This document shows positions 25,085 to 37,151 of a stretch of DNA of 64,000 bases, in pieces. Positions within the stretch are counted from its first letter, which is position 1; each line of letters opens with the position of its first letter. Source of the DNA: Caenorhabditis remanei (Eukaryota > Nematoda > Chromadorea > Rhabditida > Rhabditidae); assembly GCF_010183535.1 (NCBI RefSeq), contig NC_071331.1:14198001-14262000 (forward strand). Reading direction: 5' to 3'. The notes under the pieces were generated by a model, which worked only from the letters and a program-made list of their open reading frames with translations, was not told the DNA's origin and searched no databases. The translations under genes and the position numbers were made by a program.

Positions 25085-28000
25085 TCATAGACAGGTTCGG
25101 CGATTATACAGACGGCTGGAATTATTGCAATTAAAATGAATTGAAAACATTCTAGAGTTGGCTGCAACTGTATTTATCATTGCCTCATAATCACTTCCAG
25201 GTTCGGATCCTTCTCCACTGCAGAACATCTGAAAAATCAATTGATTTTCCACTCGACTATTTTAAACTGAACCGTAGAAAAAGTGAGCATGAGCGACCTC
25301 ATGCTATCCGTTGAATCGAAAGCTGGAAGCGTTTTCTCATGATGAATGTGATGTTCATTTTGCCATTTAGCATACGAATACAATGTACTCTTAAAAGCAT
25401 CAGCCAGTTCGATAGTGGCCAAAAGTTCTGGTTCAATACTTGGACTTCTCTGGCGATTTGCATCCAAGAATCCACGGAACAAGTTATCCAAGCATTCCAA
25501 TTGAGAACTCTTATCCAGACCTTGCCAAAATACTTTTGATATCATTTGAAGTGCCGTAATTCCAAGACTTGAGTATATTCCATACATTGGAATTTCGTCT
25601 CCTGGTAAATAAATTGGAGGTTCGATGAATGCAAGAGGGATCACAATTGCTCCAACATGAGAATTGTATAGCATTGTTGGTTGTGTAATCGGGAAATTTG
25701 TTGTATCGTCACTAAGAATTTAATTGGCTTTTTAATTGAAAAACTAGTTCTCACCTGTCCAAATATGTTCCAATCTGTGATAATGCATAGTCTCTTTCAG
25801 CTTTTCCAACACGAATCATTGAATCAAAGTAGTCAGTTTCATTGAGTGATAACTGTGAAACTGGTCTCCATACCAATTCTTCGTTCTGAAGACGTCGAGG
25901 GAAACCAACGTAGAATCCAAGACGGTTTATATTCGAAAGGTATTGTAAAGGAGTACTTCGATGAACAGAAAGGAAATCTATTTTAAGATTTCGAAGGAAT
26001 TCGAGAGTTTTTGGAAGATTCATTGATTGTGATGCTTTGTCAACATACATCTTACTTCCGATTTCAAGAGATGAGATTTGATCGACACATTCACGCCAGC
26101 TGAAAGAAAACGATTAGATATAAAGTTTACAGAAACACACCCGAATTGATCCCTCGGAGAATAGGAATATTGTTTCAGATTCCATATTGTTACTGTCAGA
26201 AGATAGTTGGCAACAGCTTGACGGCTCGTTCTGAATCATAAAAGTATGCATTATTACGTAGTTTACAATTTCTCACTGTGCCATAATATCCGAAAGTCTC
26301 GCGAAGTAATCATAATCTTGAATTGACAGCATATCAGATTCAGTCCATTTATAGATATTCGACAACTGTGCATCAAAAAATTCTCGAAGATATAACTGTG
26401 GCAAAGCTTCGAACATTTCTCCGATTGTCAGGTATGTCGTATTTGGTGTCAGACTGGCTGATTGTCTTGCAGAGATATAAAGATCTACCATAAGACGAGC
26501 AACTTCGTCTAGTTGGGATTGAACGTCTCGTGGATCACGGAGCAGATTATCACGAGAGAAGGAGCTCAACAAATTCTGGAATTACATTTCATTAATTTAG
26601 GATATATTTTCAATTTTCCAGTAATACCTGTCTCAAGGATAACTGCAACAGTGGTTCAAATTCAGTTGGACTAGGCTTAGCCAATGCAATCAAATCTCTC
26701 TCGATTGGACCAACTATTGGACTCAAGTCTGGAGGTTTTATCTGGAACTTCTGTTTGATTTTTCAGTTTTTAATTTTCTTTTCTATACCTGCAAGATAAT
26801 TTTACTCCTATCCTGTGGATGTACATCTCTATCATAAACAATCAAGTTATAATTTCCTGCATACCAATCCAGCATTCCTGAATGTCGTTCCCAACTGAAA
26901 TCTTTGTTTTCATATTACTCTGATGAGACACTTTTGGTATGAAAGTGGATGGAATCATTCGTCTGTTTGTTCAATAATTAGTCCCTCTTCTTTCCTCTTT
27001 TACCCCCGTCCTTGGCCCGCGAGATTAACGGCTCTTCGCCACTGACACGTGTGTAAATGTTTGCGAAAGTGACCGATCTCCGCCCCTTTGATTAAGAAAT
27101 GATACATAGAAGGATTACGGTACCTGTAGGAATCCGCGTGGAAGTTAGGGCAATCACGTAGAAGTGGACCGCATGGAAAGTTGCGAATGAATGTTAACAA
27201 GTCTGTTGGAGCATTTGAAGAACTTAAATGAAATGATATATTCTAGGGATCTGGGGATAATGATAAGATTCTATTTATGTATTTTTCGAAATTTCAGATA
27301 AAAACTTGTACTTACCGTAATACCGCATTCATACAAGCCGAGTATAAACTCTTTGAAAGTCTTGCTGTTTTTTGAAGGCCTCTCGGATCTTCTTCGGATG
27401 AAAACAAACCTGAAATGTACCAATTTCTGGAACTTTTCCCTATAAAAGTATCACTCACTCTGCATTGTTCGAAGAGATTCATCTTTTAATTGACTCAAAA
27501 AATTCAGTTGTTTATCAGCAGTTTGAGAGTGATATCTTTGACAACTGTGTCTATAAAAGTTCTCGCAAGGTTCGATTTCATCGTCGATACTCGAAGATAG
27601 TCGGAATGCTGAAATATGACTGAGAATATTGAAAGACAAACGTTTTCTGATGATATTAGTCCTAAATGTGTGAAGGAGGTATTCAACTTCTCGTTAAACA
27701 AACAGTTATGTATGCTCGTTCTGCATAACTTCCACGGAAAAGAGTATCTCATTGATATATAATATTGTGTGCTTCTTATTAACTTTTAGTGTTTAGAAAC
27801 ATTAAAAAGTATTTTAAACCCCTACGGGAACTACATTTATTTTCAACTTCAAGGTTCAGATGATCCCCCTAGCACGCGGTAATTAGAAGAAAATGCTGAC
27901 TTCTCCAGACATACCGACATCAATGCATTGTCTTGAATTACAAACATTTGTTGCTTTTGTTCCAATTGTCCTAAATCCATCAGTTGTTATCACCCACACT

Positions 28001-29214
28001 AAGAACAAAGCAATTGATAACAAAAAGAAAAGAGCACATAGAGCACCAAGCCAAATTGAGCATTTCGAACATGTTCTGAAAAAAAGAGGTCTCTTTTGAT
28101 TGGTTACGATAGACCTCCGCAATGTTTTCTTGTTTGACAAACACTTCATTTGACATCACTACTCTTACCGTAATCCCTCCGGTCAACCACTGGCCATTGG
28201 GGTCTTCTTTTCAGTTTAGTTTTTTTTTGGTTGATCAGAGAAAAAAAAATTCAAAAAAATGTTAAAAATTAAGAGAGTCCGAAACATTGAACAAACCCCT
28301 TTCGTCGATAAAATGGAGTGATTGGGAAAATGATTCTTCGATCCGCAGGTGCTTCCAGTTGATGAGTCAATCGGTTCTCTAGACCATCTTCCGCCGTTTT
28401 TTGATGGTCATCTTCCACTATTTCAACATCTGATTCAACATGAATTTGTTGAGATGTTTCTGGTTCTGCAGCTCTCTCTTCTGTCGGTGGTAACTCTATT
28501 TCTTGACCCGTTTCTTCGACATTATCTTCTTCATCATCTTAAAAACGAATACAAGTTATCAATTTATTCTCATTAAATTCAAACTGTTCTCACTAACTTC
28601 TTCCACTAAAAGTCGACTAAAGAGTAGACAAAACAGTCGAAATAAAGCGGAAGCGCGACGAGAAGAGCATCGTCTCATGAGAAATCAAAGAGAAAACGGG
28701 AGATAACTTTTTCTGTCCGATCCTATATCCCCCCGTATCATCAATTTGTGACATGTTTGCAAATAGACTCACCTCTATCTCCTTCTTCCGGATTCGTTCG
28801 AAAACTCGAAGTGGATTCGGGACCGGCTATCGGAGCTGGATGAATTTGGATTGTCGGTGGAGGGGAGAATGGAATTCGAGTCGTTGAATGTAGATGGTAC
28901 TGAAAAAAAAATGAAAAAATCTCATTACTCTTAGTACTCGTAGGAAATAGAGAACCTCTCTAACTTCTCGAACGATCGATTCATGAACTTTTCTTCTTGG
29001 AGAGAAAGAATGTGGAGGTGGTGGAGGAGGTTCAGGTGAATTTGGCAAAGATTCCATTGGTGGAAGATCATGATGTGGCGAATTAGGAGGAGAGTTTAGT
29101 ATTGCTATCTACAATTTTCCTAAGATTTCAAAACTTGATTCCTACTGTACTGGAAACCTCAAAGGACGGAGTTCTGTTAACTGGAGAAGCAATACGTCGA
29201 GGTGATCTGTCCAT
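25085..29214 (-). CDS. M13 (neprilysin) family membrane protein, catalytic zinc site lost
   Basis: Fifteen exons give 876 residues with every phase closing: 29146-29214, 28956-29108, 28773-28899, 28297-28537, 27915-28075, 27459-27608, 27316-27409, 27124-27222, 26789-26894, 26628-26741, 26277-26575, 26141-26230, 25755-26099, 25273-25711, 25085-25228. About 197 Pro/Glu-rich cytoplasmic residues precede a type II signal anchor (WLGALCALFFLLSIALFLVW). Then come the M13 N-domain (CENFYRHSC, SLYSACMNAV, WERHSGMLDWYAGNYNL) and the C-terminal region. Where active members have HExxH, this protein reads ITALQ (about residues 734-738). The ExxxD region keeps only the Asp (ELAD). It is therefore predicted to be a pseudoprotease. 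An ATG at 28149 in the fourth intron could start a tail-less isoform (MKCLSNKKTLRR, joined to exon 5 in phase). From memory the C. elegans gene is F45E4.7; I do not recall a symbol. Confidence 0.85.
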
Positions 29215-29598
29215 TTCATTGAAAATATTTAGAAGTTTAGGTTAATCTGAAATCAATAAATAGATTTTCCTGTCTGGGAAAAATGAGAGAAACGGAATCC
29301 GCAAACAAAACTTTCGGAGGACACAAAAAGAACCGTTGACCGTCATATCGAGGGCGGCGCTTTGACAAGCGGTGGTGCATCATGTCGTGCTCCGATGCAC
29401 TTGCTCTCATCCTACTGTACATAAACAAATCACATGGAATCTTTATTTTCCAAAACTTTTCAAAATAAAAAGCAAAAAAAGTGAGAAAGAGAGAGAAAAG
29501 AAATAACGTTTAACTAGTTCGAGATCGGGTAGAACAAATTTCAAATAGCCGCCCATTTTGAAAGTTTGTGATTCGTTGATGACGTCATCTTGTTAGAT

Positions 29599-30106
29599 TT
29601 AAGCGAAGCTGGCACGTGCGAATCGAGCGAACTCTGAAACAAATGAGATTGAATTGATGAGAATATTTTATTGTTTTACCCTTTGGAGCACGTCGTTTAG
29701 CGAAAGCAAAACGCATTCCAGCGCCTTCGTGAGCCAAAGATTGTGGTCCACTGCGAGCTTCGATGAGAACATCCGCGTCTCCGGCACTTCTTTTTGCAAA
29801 TGCAAAAGCAAACTTCTTGCGAAGCTCCAAGTCCCGAGCAAATCTCTCGTTGTTGTTCAAAAGCTCTGAAACTATGTGAGTATAATGGGTCTCACAAGAT
29901 CATTTAGAAATGTTTGAAATGCCCTTTTCAACTGATTACGGTATAGTTTAGTTATTCAATTAACAACGAATATCGAAAATTCCTCTTTCCTCTATCCCTC
30001 TCGGTAAAAACATCCACTTACCACCCTCATCATCAGAGTAAGGTGATGCTGCGAAAGCAAAGAATGGAACGATAAGAAGCAAGAGAGCGAGAAGTGTAGC
30101 TTGCAT
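29599..30106 (-). CDS. nlp-20: FAFA-type neuropeptide precursor
   Basis: Three exons (30022-30106, 29680-29865, 29599-29633) give 101 residues. The signal peptide is MQATLLALLLLIVPFFAFA. Dibasic sites release FAFAFA (between KK and KR), a longer peptide ending GAGMRFAFA before KR, and the C-terminal APKEFARFARASFA after RR/R. This matches the known nlp-20 set; the middle peptide (from SGPQSLAHEG) may differ slightly from C. elegans. Such precursors are processed in neurons and act on G-protein-coupled receptors. An acceptor (AAATTTCAG) lies a few bases upstream of the ATG, suitable for a spliced leader or 5' UTR exon. Confidence 0.92.
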
Positions 30107-30840
30107 GTTTTACCTGAAATTTAAGATTAGCTGAAGACAAAAAAAACGAGTGACATCTAATAGAAAGATGATTGGAAATATCCAAAACGACCAAAAAGTG
30201 CCGGACATTTCCATTTATATAGTCTCGTTTTCACCAGAATGACGAAAAGAGAGATATTCTACAGGAAATGTGTCGTGCGACATGAAATTCGTCTGCTCTC
30301 CGCAAAATTCCATCCCCATTTAGCATTTTCTACAGGAAACCGACGCCAGTTGTTGACGAAATTCCAAAGAGAACATAAAAGAAGTTTAGAGAAGAAATGG
30401 ATGATGAAAACGTCAGAATCCGGGAAATCCACTCTCAATGGACTTATTTCATTTGTGGGCGGAGCTTGGAAGAAGAAGGTTCTGATATTCTTTTTAGTTT
30501 GAGAAAGGATTTTATAATGAATAATGACATCATTCAGAGAAGAATGATTCTAAGAGAAATACAAGAAGAATGAAAATTGAATGAAGTCATTACACGATAC
30601 GATTTGAAAAATACGATTCGGGGAAGACTTCGAGTAATTTCCTTCCTGAAATCAAAAAAAGAACCAATTATTCAGATTTCTTCTCGAATGGAACAATATC
30701 TTTATGTGAACCAATCATATTTCCAAAACCTATAATTTCTTACAAATCTAAGATTTTCTCATAAAAATGAATTGGGGAACCACGAGGCCTTCAATCTCGT
30801 TTCATCAAATTTCACTTCCATTCTGATGATTCTTCCGAAG
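30107..30840. promoter_or_regulatory. Divergent intergenic region between nlp-20 and the next gene
   Basis: About 730 bases separate the nlp-20 start (-) from the start at 30841 (+), so both promoters should lie here. TTTATATAG near 30215 could serve nlp-20. No other gene was seen. Confidence 0.4.
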
Positions 30841-31670
30841 ATGGAAACGTGGCGTATCTTCGCGATCCTTCTGATATTCATGAGTCCAGCGTTCAATCAG
30901 TCACAAAAGAAAAACAAAAATCAGGGTGAGTTCACATCTCTTTCCTTTTAACTATTCTTGATTCATGAAAATAAAGGAAGTAAGCCAATGATAAAATATC
31001 AAGAACATTTTTTCATCTGTTGTTTATTCAAGATCATTGGAATAATTAAGGTAATATGTTCGAAATAGCCTGAAGCATCTAAGCATTTCTATTTTTGTTG
31101 TTCTTTAAAAACTTCTAAATGATTTTTCACAACAATTCTAGTAGTAATTCATAAAATTAAGAGTGAATATTGTACGAGTGACAACAATAACAACAATATT
31201 TCGATTCTACGTAAATATTTTCTAAATTTGATTTATCCGTCATCTTTCCTAAAAATATATTACTCGTTTCTTTGAAAAAGAAAATAATTTTTCGTCTTTG
31301 TCTATAACTTTGTTTTGTTCTCTCTTGAATCTCAGAAAATTGACTTGAGTAGAACGAAACGTTTTATTCATTGATTGACCTCTTTTTTCCAGTTTCCACT
31401 CCGTCTTCTCCTCCTTCGGACTGCAAGAACGTCAAATGCTTCGGATCGGCGAATTGCACAATGCTTCCAGTAAAAAACATGACTAAGTGTGTTCCAGTTG
31501 TTCAAAAGACGTCGAGTGTTGATGATGTGATCCGTATGAATTTGAATTTCACAGACGACTTCTATGAGAATTCGACATGGACAAACTCAACATCCAACTC
31601 TACATCCTCTGCATCTTGTGTCTCTGTATTCACCATTGTTTTATCAATAACTGTAACCTTTGCAAACTGA
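30841..31670 (+). CDS. Small secreted, probably GPI-anchored glycoprotein
   Basis: Two exons (30841-30925, 31393-31670) give 120 residues. The signal peptide is METWRIFAILLIFMSPAFNQ. The mature part has a short Cys-rich knot (DCKNVKCFGSANC...KCVP) and many N-glycosylation sequons (NCT, NMT, NFT, NST, NSTS). It ends in SASCVSVFTIVLSITVTFAN, a hydrophobic tail after small residues that fits a GPI signal better than a transmembrane anchor with cytoplasmic part. No family was recognised; the Cys spacing resembles half of an antistasin or EGF-like unit. Confidence 0.78.
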
Positions 31671-31804
31671 TTTTTATCGATAATTGCAATGAGTGTAAAA
31701 TTAAAGAAATATGAGAGCATCTGTATAAAAGTGGTAACATTCGAGGTAGGTTAGAGACATGTCATGAAGTTGATAAGATTTAACATATTCAGTGAAGAAT
31801 GACT

Positions 31805-32618
31805 TTACTTGGAAGCCTTCTCCTTCTTTTCAGCCTCCCACTTCTCGATAGTGACTTGATACGCATCCTTGAGTTTTTGGGCCTCGTCGGTAAACTTCTG
31901 AAAATAATTGGATTAGTATTCGAACCAGAACACGAGAGAAAGGTGTAAGAAACCGGGAAACTACCTTTTTCTGATCATCGCTCAGCGTCTTCCATTCAGC
32001 AACAGCTTCCTTCATTTTGTCCTTGACATCGACTCCGCCACCGGATAACTTTTCTTTGATGAAAAGTGCATATGCACTGGGTGGAACTGTTGGACGTCCT
32101 TCTTCCTTTCTCTTTTCACGACGCTCTTTTGCTTGACGTCTTGCAGCTTTTTCAGCCTTTTTCTCTTGTGCTTCATTCACTAATTTCGATTGTTCCTCAA
32201 TGGAAAGCTTCAAGAAATCGTTAATTTTCTTTTGGTTATGTTTTTGTGATAGTTCCGAGTACTTCTGAAAATGAAATACTTTTTTTGAAAATCCTAGGAT
32301 CTGAAAAACAAAACGGGACCTCAATAATCGAATCGGAGGAAATTCGTTAAATTAACAAAAATCTGTCAGCAACATGGATTTCCAAGATAACAAAACACCT
32401 ACATTCTTCTCGTTCGTGGTCATATCCTTCCACTTCACTGACAGGTCTTTCATCAACTCTGTATTCTTGACGTTGGCGTCATTTTTGAAATTCTCTTTGA
32501 TATACATTGCGTATGGGCTGATTTTCATTCCTGTTGGAAATTTTTGAGCAGAAGCAACTGCTGCGGCCCGTGGAGCAGCACCTTTCGACGCAAAAAGTCT
32601 TGTTGTAATGGCAAACAT
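31805..32618 (-). CDS. hmg-5: Mitochondrial HMG-box DNA-binding protein (TFAM-like)
   Basis: Three exons (32403-32618, 31965-32264, 31805-31897) give 202 residues. The N-terminus ([20 protein letters not shown]) is a basic amphipathic mitochondrial presequence. Two HMG boxes follow: about 29-85 ([28 protein letters not shown]) and about 138-195 ([27 protein letters not shown]), joined by a long charged helix ([19 protein letters not shown]). This is the TFAM layout; C. elegans HMG-5 packages mitochondrial DNA and has also been reported to bind telomeric duplex. Position beside nlp-20 and nrde-4 supports the name. Confidence 0.92.
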
Positions 32619-32854
32619 CCTGAATGAAATTTCAACGTATATCCATTCTATAACAATTAAAGCAACATATTCGATATATTTGGTTTCATGAACCTTTTGC
32701 CAGAAATGCTTCTGATAAGAAACTGGAAACTATAAATACTTTATGACCAATAGAATAATACTGTTTTGGAAATAACAACAATAACGTTTGAATGACAACA
32801 ATAATAATCGAAACCAGCTCGAAGAGAATAGAAGGCTATTAACTTGAAAAGTAC

Positions 32855-35800
32855 TCAAAGTTTTAGGTTATCCAAAAGTTCAATAGTGTTTGCCAATGCT
32901 GTTATAATATGACGCTTCTTCCTTGGCATCATTTCTTGTTGTACTTCTTTCCTCCGTTCAGCAAGCTTTTCTTTAGTCCCAATAATTGGAATGATTCTCG
33001 CAGTTTTATCAGTTTCTGTAACTCTGTTGTAAACAGTTTCGTTTATGTTTTCGATGATTGTTTGTTCAACAGAACCATTCCACTCGGCTACGGCAGTTGA
33101 TGCTTTATCTAACGCATCCATCCAGTTTGTTGGGAATATGTTAGTGTTTTTATGCTGAAATTATATGATGTAAATTTCACATCAACAGATGAATAGATAT
33201 TTTCTAGAAGGAATCAGGAGTGTTGTATGTCATGTAGGTAAAGATAAAGCTAGGGGGGGGGGGTAGGGATATGCTTGATCCAAGAAACAAGCTAAAGATC
33301 GTGGATGGAGTATACAATCTTGAGATATCAGTCTAGCTGAAATATAATTAGTGTAAGTTTAAAATTAGTGCAGTTTACTATTCTGCTCAATTTTACCAAA
33401 ATTTATCAGTTTTGACACCCTCTTTTTTGTGAAGTGAATCACTTCACAAAAAATTAAATGGTGAAAAACACTCAAATACTTGACGTTGTTAGTGGTTTGT
33501 TTGATCTTTCCAGATTTGCTCTCTTGAAACGCTGACGATTTTATCTTAAAGATAAGAGAATACATACCTTTGAATACGTTCTCAAAACATAGCGGGCGAC
33601 ATTGTCCTCCATTCCTCGATTCAAATACATTCTCATTATTGCTCTGAATCGTGATGAATAAACATCCACAAAATGCAGCATTAAGAGAATGACAGCAAGT
33701 CGAGTTTGTTCTGAACAACGAGATGCTCTATCTTGAATTGATTTAATACATCGGAGAGCGTCCTCTTCTTTCATTTTTTTGGTGAAATTATCCGTCCTTT
33801 TGTACAACTCAGAAATTTGATCAATAATGCGCATATCGCCAGTACGTGATAGTGTCGTTTCCATAGGCAAATCAACATAATCAGGAAGTCCATCTGCAAA
33901 AAAAAAACAACATTTTTTAAAAGATAAATACTAGATCTTAATGAAAGCTTACACTCTTTGTACAAGTGAGATAACTTCGGGACAGCAGAAAAGTTATCAG
34001 GGTTTGAAAGAGTCATATCCAAAGCATCTTTTAGCAGTCCACTGAAAAACAAAAACAAAAATCAATGCGAGTGAAAAAATCATACCGTCTGTTTCTAACG
34101 ATAACTTGTGAGATGAAGAAGAATAAATCTTCTCTTTGCGCACTACGGAAAAATGGTAATTGGGTTCTCACTTCCTCATCATTGAATTGCAGCAGTGAAT
34201 TGAGAGGAGTAAAACCATAGCAGTCGGTGACTCTTTTCTGATGATCTCTCAGCCCATTGAACTGAAACTTTTAGTTTCAACAGGATCCACTCTATCCAAA
34301 TCGGAACGCTTGTCCTTACGCGTCTTATTCAATTCACTGCATAAACATAAACAAAAAACTACTTATATTGTTAATCACGTGAATTACAACAGGTTCATTT
34401 TTGTTTAAACAACTTACGGCTTCATAATGTCCGTTTTCAGCCAATTTCTGAGCAATCGTAAATTTATCTCCGTTATAAGTAATTTTCTTTCCGTTTGCCA
34501 ACATCTGCCCTGGTACGACATTTGTAACGTCCGCAAGAACATCTTTTTCGGGTTTTAGACCACCCGAAGCAGTGTATTCGTATCGTAAAAGGCGTTCGTA
34601 TTCTCGTTGATTAAACATTGTCACAGGTTCTCTGGACCGTGTACAATGCGATATGTTTTTAATGATGTCGCACTTTTCAAAGCTTTCAATTACTGATTCA
34701 TCATTCCTAATATATTCGAGCTGTTCTATAAATTTTGTGTTTCCGTTCAGTGTCGCCATTGAGCCAACATATTCTAATTTTTTTCTTGAGCTGGTATAAA
34801 CGAGAGCAATAAGCTCTTCTCGATCGATATATTCCAAGTTCGAGTGAAGTGCGAGATGGCTCAATAGACTCGGCTGAAAATTAAATGAGACTCAAAAATT
34901 TAATTCTTGCGTAGAATTAAGTTTTCTACAAAACTTACTGAGTTTTCTGGTTTCTGCGTAGAGGTAACAGCAGCAGATAGTGTAAAACTATAATCCATGA
35001 AAACGCGGATAACTTCTTTACAATCTAGAAGAATGGAATTTTTTAAGAGAATAATTATTCCAACTAACTCCGAGAGGCGGCAATATCGACAGGAACCATT
35101 CCATGTCTGTTGAATCTATGTGACCAGTATTTAATCAAGTTCTGAAGAAATTGTATTTTTGAATTGTAATTAGGTGTACCTCGTAATGTTTAAGAACTTC
35201 ATCGACGTCATACTTAGGGAGGTTTTGTTTTAAAATTTGGCGAATAATATCAGAACGCTCCTCGAGTTTACCTGCAGAGATTACCATGTCGATGAACTGA
35301 AAATCAAGATTAAATATCTAGCTATCGTATAATTGTATAATGATTTAACAAAAAAAAGAAGTCAAAATAAAAATATGATAACCCCTAACCTATAACCTGT
35401 AATACAGACCCACAAAAAAGAGTTTGGAGCAGTTTTGAGCGGTTGGAAACTTTTGATACATTTTTTCCCTTTGACACCCTTTTTTTTCAAACTGGCCTAT
35501 AAATAGTTACTCACCTCAGATGAAGAGTAAGCAGCCATTAAATGAAGTGGTGTTTCTTTTGCTTTAACAGAAACAAGCATTCTACATGAGCATTCGTCTA
35601 CGCATGAATCATTCTGAGAGAGATTTCTCAAGACTTCGTAAAAGAAAAGCTTGACATTTCGTTTTAATATGGCTTGAACTATTGGATCGTTCCATTCACA
35701 TCTTTTCAACGGTTCAAATACTTCCGATATATATTTTTCCTCATCTGCAGAAATGCATTCAACATCTCTGAGATTTTCGGTTTCCTCTTGCTGGAATTTT

Positions 35801-36811
35801 TCGATGTCATTGTGATCGACCTGAAAACTTATGAAATATGCAATTTCGAAAAACTGTTTGAAAAGTAACTCGCCTCTTCTGTTCTTTTGTAGTTTTTCAG
35901 ACAGGAACTCAAATTTCTTTTGAAGAGTTTTATGTCGAACGTCTGAGGCTGCATGTTGGAGTCTATGATCCTTGGAGGATCTTCTTCCGAACCAAGCGAT
36001 GCCCACTGAGAATCTGTGACATTTTTTAGAGTTTCAGGAGACAACACGTTGAAACCAAACGAGCTGTCAGCATTTAAAATTCGGTTGATCTCCGTATTTG
36101 CTGAATCCATTGCAATTGCATCGATTTCAATATATTCTTGTGGTACGCCATCATTTTCAATCTGTTCTGAGAGAAGTTGATCTGTTGTTTCGTTAATGGC
36201 ATCGAAGAAAGCCGGGCCGTCAAGTTCTTCCTCTGATTCTGAATCTGACTCGAGGTTATAATCGTCAACCGTCCCAATAGTATTAGTATTTATGTGACTG
36301 GCTGTGATTTTTTTTTCAACAAATTCTTCATGAGGACGCATAGCTCTTGCTTCCCTGTTCTCATTCCTATCCTCCTTATTTTGAGATTTCGTAAGCTTCG
36401 CCAATTCGCCAATTCGCCAACTGAATATTCACTTGTAAAACTGTACATACGAAAAGTATTTATGCGAACCTATATCCGGAGAAATCTACCACAGTTCGCC
36501 TGAGGTCATTCCACACTTGTTGTTGGATATCATCATCATTAATCTGCAAAAAATAAAGTAGAAATCATAATTAAATTGCTCGGATTGTTATATATTCATT
36601 CAGACTTCGTTCTGCCTATTGAGCTGTTTAGATTTTTAGAGAACATCCTCATTCTATATTTATATAACCGATAAGTCTCCTCTTCTGTTTTGAAAAACAT
36701 TACTTTCTGTGTGGTACCTTCCAAAAAAATTCTGCCGATTATTTTTCTGTATCTAGAATCAACTGATTCCAATTTCCGGTTATATTTCCGAAACCTGACG
36801 ACAGCCATCAT
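32855..36811 (-). CDS. nrde-4: Nuclear RNAi factor NRDE-4 with ankyrin-like segments
   Basis: Twelve exons give 885 residues with closing phases: 36704-36811, 36470-36543, 35874-36420, 35515-35820, 35180-35296, 35069-35141, 34939-35024, 34418-34873, 34086-34261, 33953-34041, 33568-33893, 32855-33154. The N-terminal third is basic then acidic and disordered (LESDSESEEELDG). The middle shows ankyrin-like signatures (KETPLHLMAAYSSSE, RHGMVPVDIAASR, CYGFTPLNSLLQF) and the C-terminus is helical and basic (MPRKKRHIITAL). NRDE-4 is needed in C. elegans for nuclear small-RNA silencing at chromatin. I name it from gene order (hmg-5 next door) and recall, not from a diagnostic motif. The intron 35821-35873 uses a GC donor. 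Confidence 0.65.
33253..33263 (+). repeat. Poly-G tract (11 G) in an nrde-4 intron
   Basis: An uninterrupted run of G followed by TAGGG lies in the 413-base intron 33155-33567. On the coding strand of nrde-4 it is a C run. Long G tracts in Caenorhabditis are unstable without the DOG-1/FANCJ helicase. Confidence 0.85.
35821..35873 (-). other. GC-AG intron of nrde-4
   Basis: Read on the minus strand the boundary is GAAGAG|GCGAGTTAC and the acceptor TTTTCAG|GTCGATC, 53 bases. The exon after it needs phase 0, which only the GC donor gives. The cumulative length of the first three exons is then 729 bases (243 codons). Confidence 0.8.
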
Positions 36812-37151
36812 TTCAATCGTTCGGTATGGATGGGTCGAAACGACATAGTGGCTATAAACAAAACGGTGGATACTTGAGAGACGATACGAAAGTCAGAGAT
36901 GGTGTAACGTTATCAATCTCTTTTTCTCTGGGTCTTTCTACTTCCAAATATTTTTTCGCCGTTTCTGACAATTAGAAGACGAATAGAAGAGACCACGACA
37001 AAAAACATAGCGACTTCGCTGATGGCGATTGATCAAGAGACGCAGAGAAAGATCCTCCTATGTCAAAGGTGGGATGAGAACCAGAAGTGAAACATAGAAA
37101 GGGACTAAACGGTCTCATCGCCTGTCCTTTTCACTGCACTTCTACAGTCAC
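36812..37151. promoter_or_regulatory. Divergent promoter region of nrde-4 and the SLC17 gene
   Basis: A gap of 340 bases separates two divergent start codons, so both promoters should be here. There are pyrimidine tracts and an SP1-like GC patch is absent. No gene was seen. Confidence 0.4.

Noticed and set aside
28269..29214. A separate proline-rich gene upstream of the M13-like gene
   Set aside because: The last exon has a good donor that joins in phase to the M13 signal-anchor exon, and there is no poly(A) signal in the gap.
34320..34345. Micro-exon in nrde-4 after the acceptor TTTATGCAG
   Set aside because: It would begin with a stop in the required phase; direct joining of 34418 to 34261 keeps frame.
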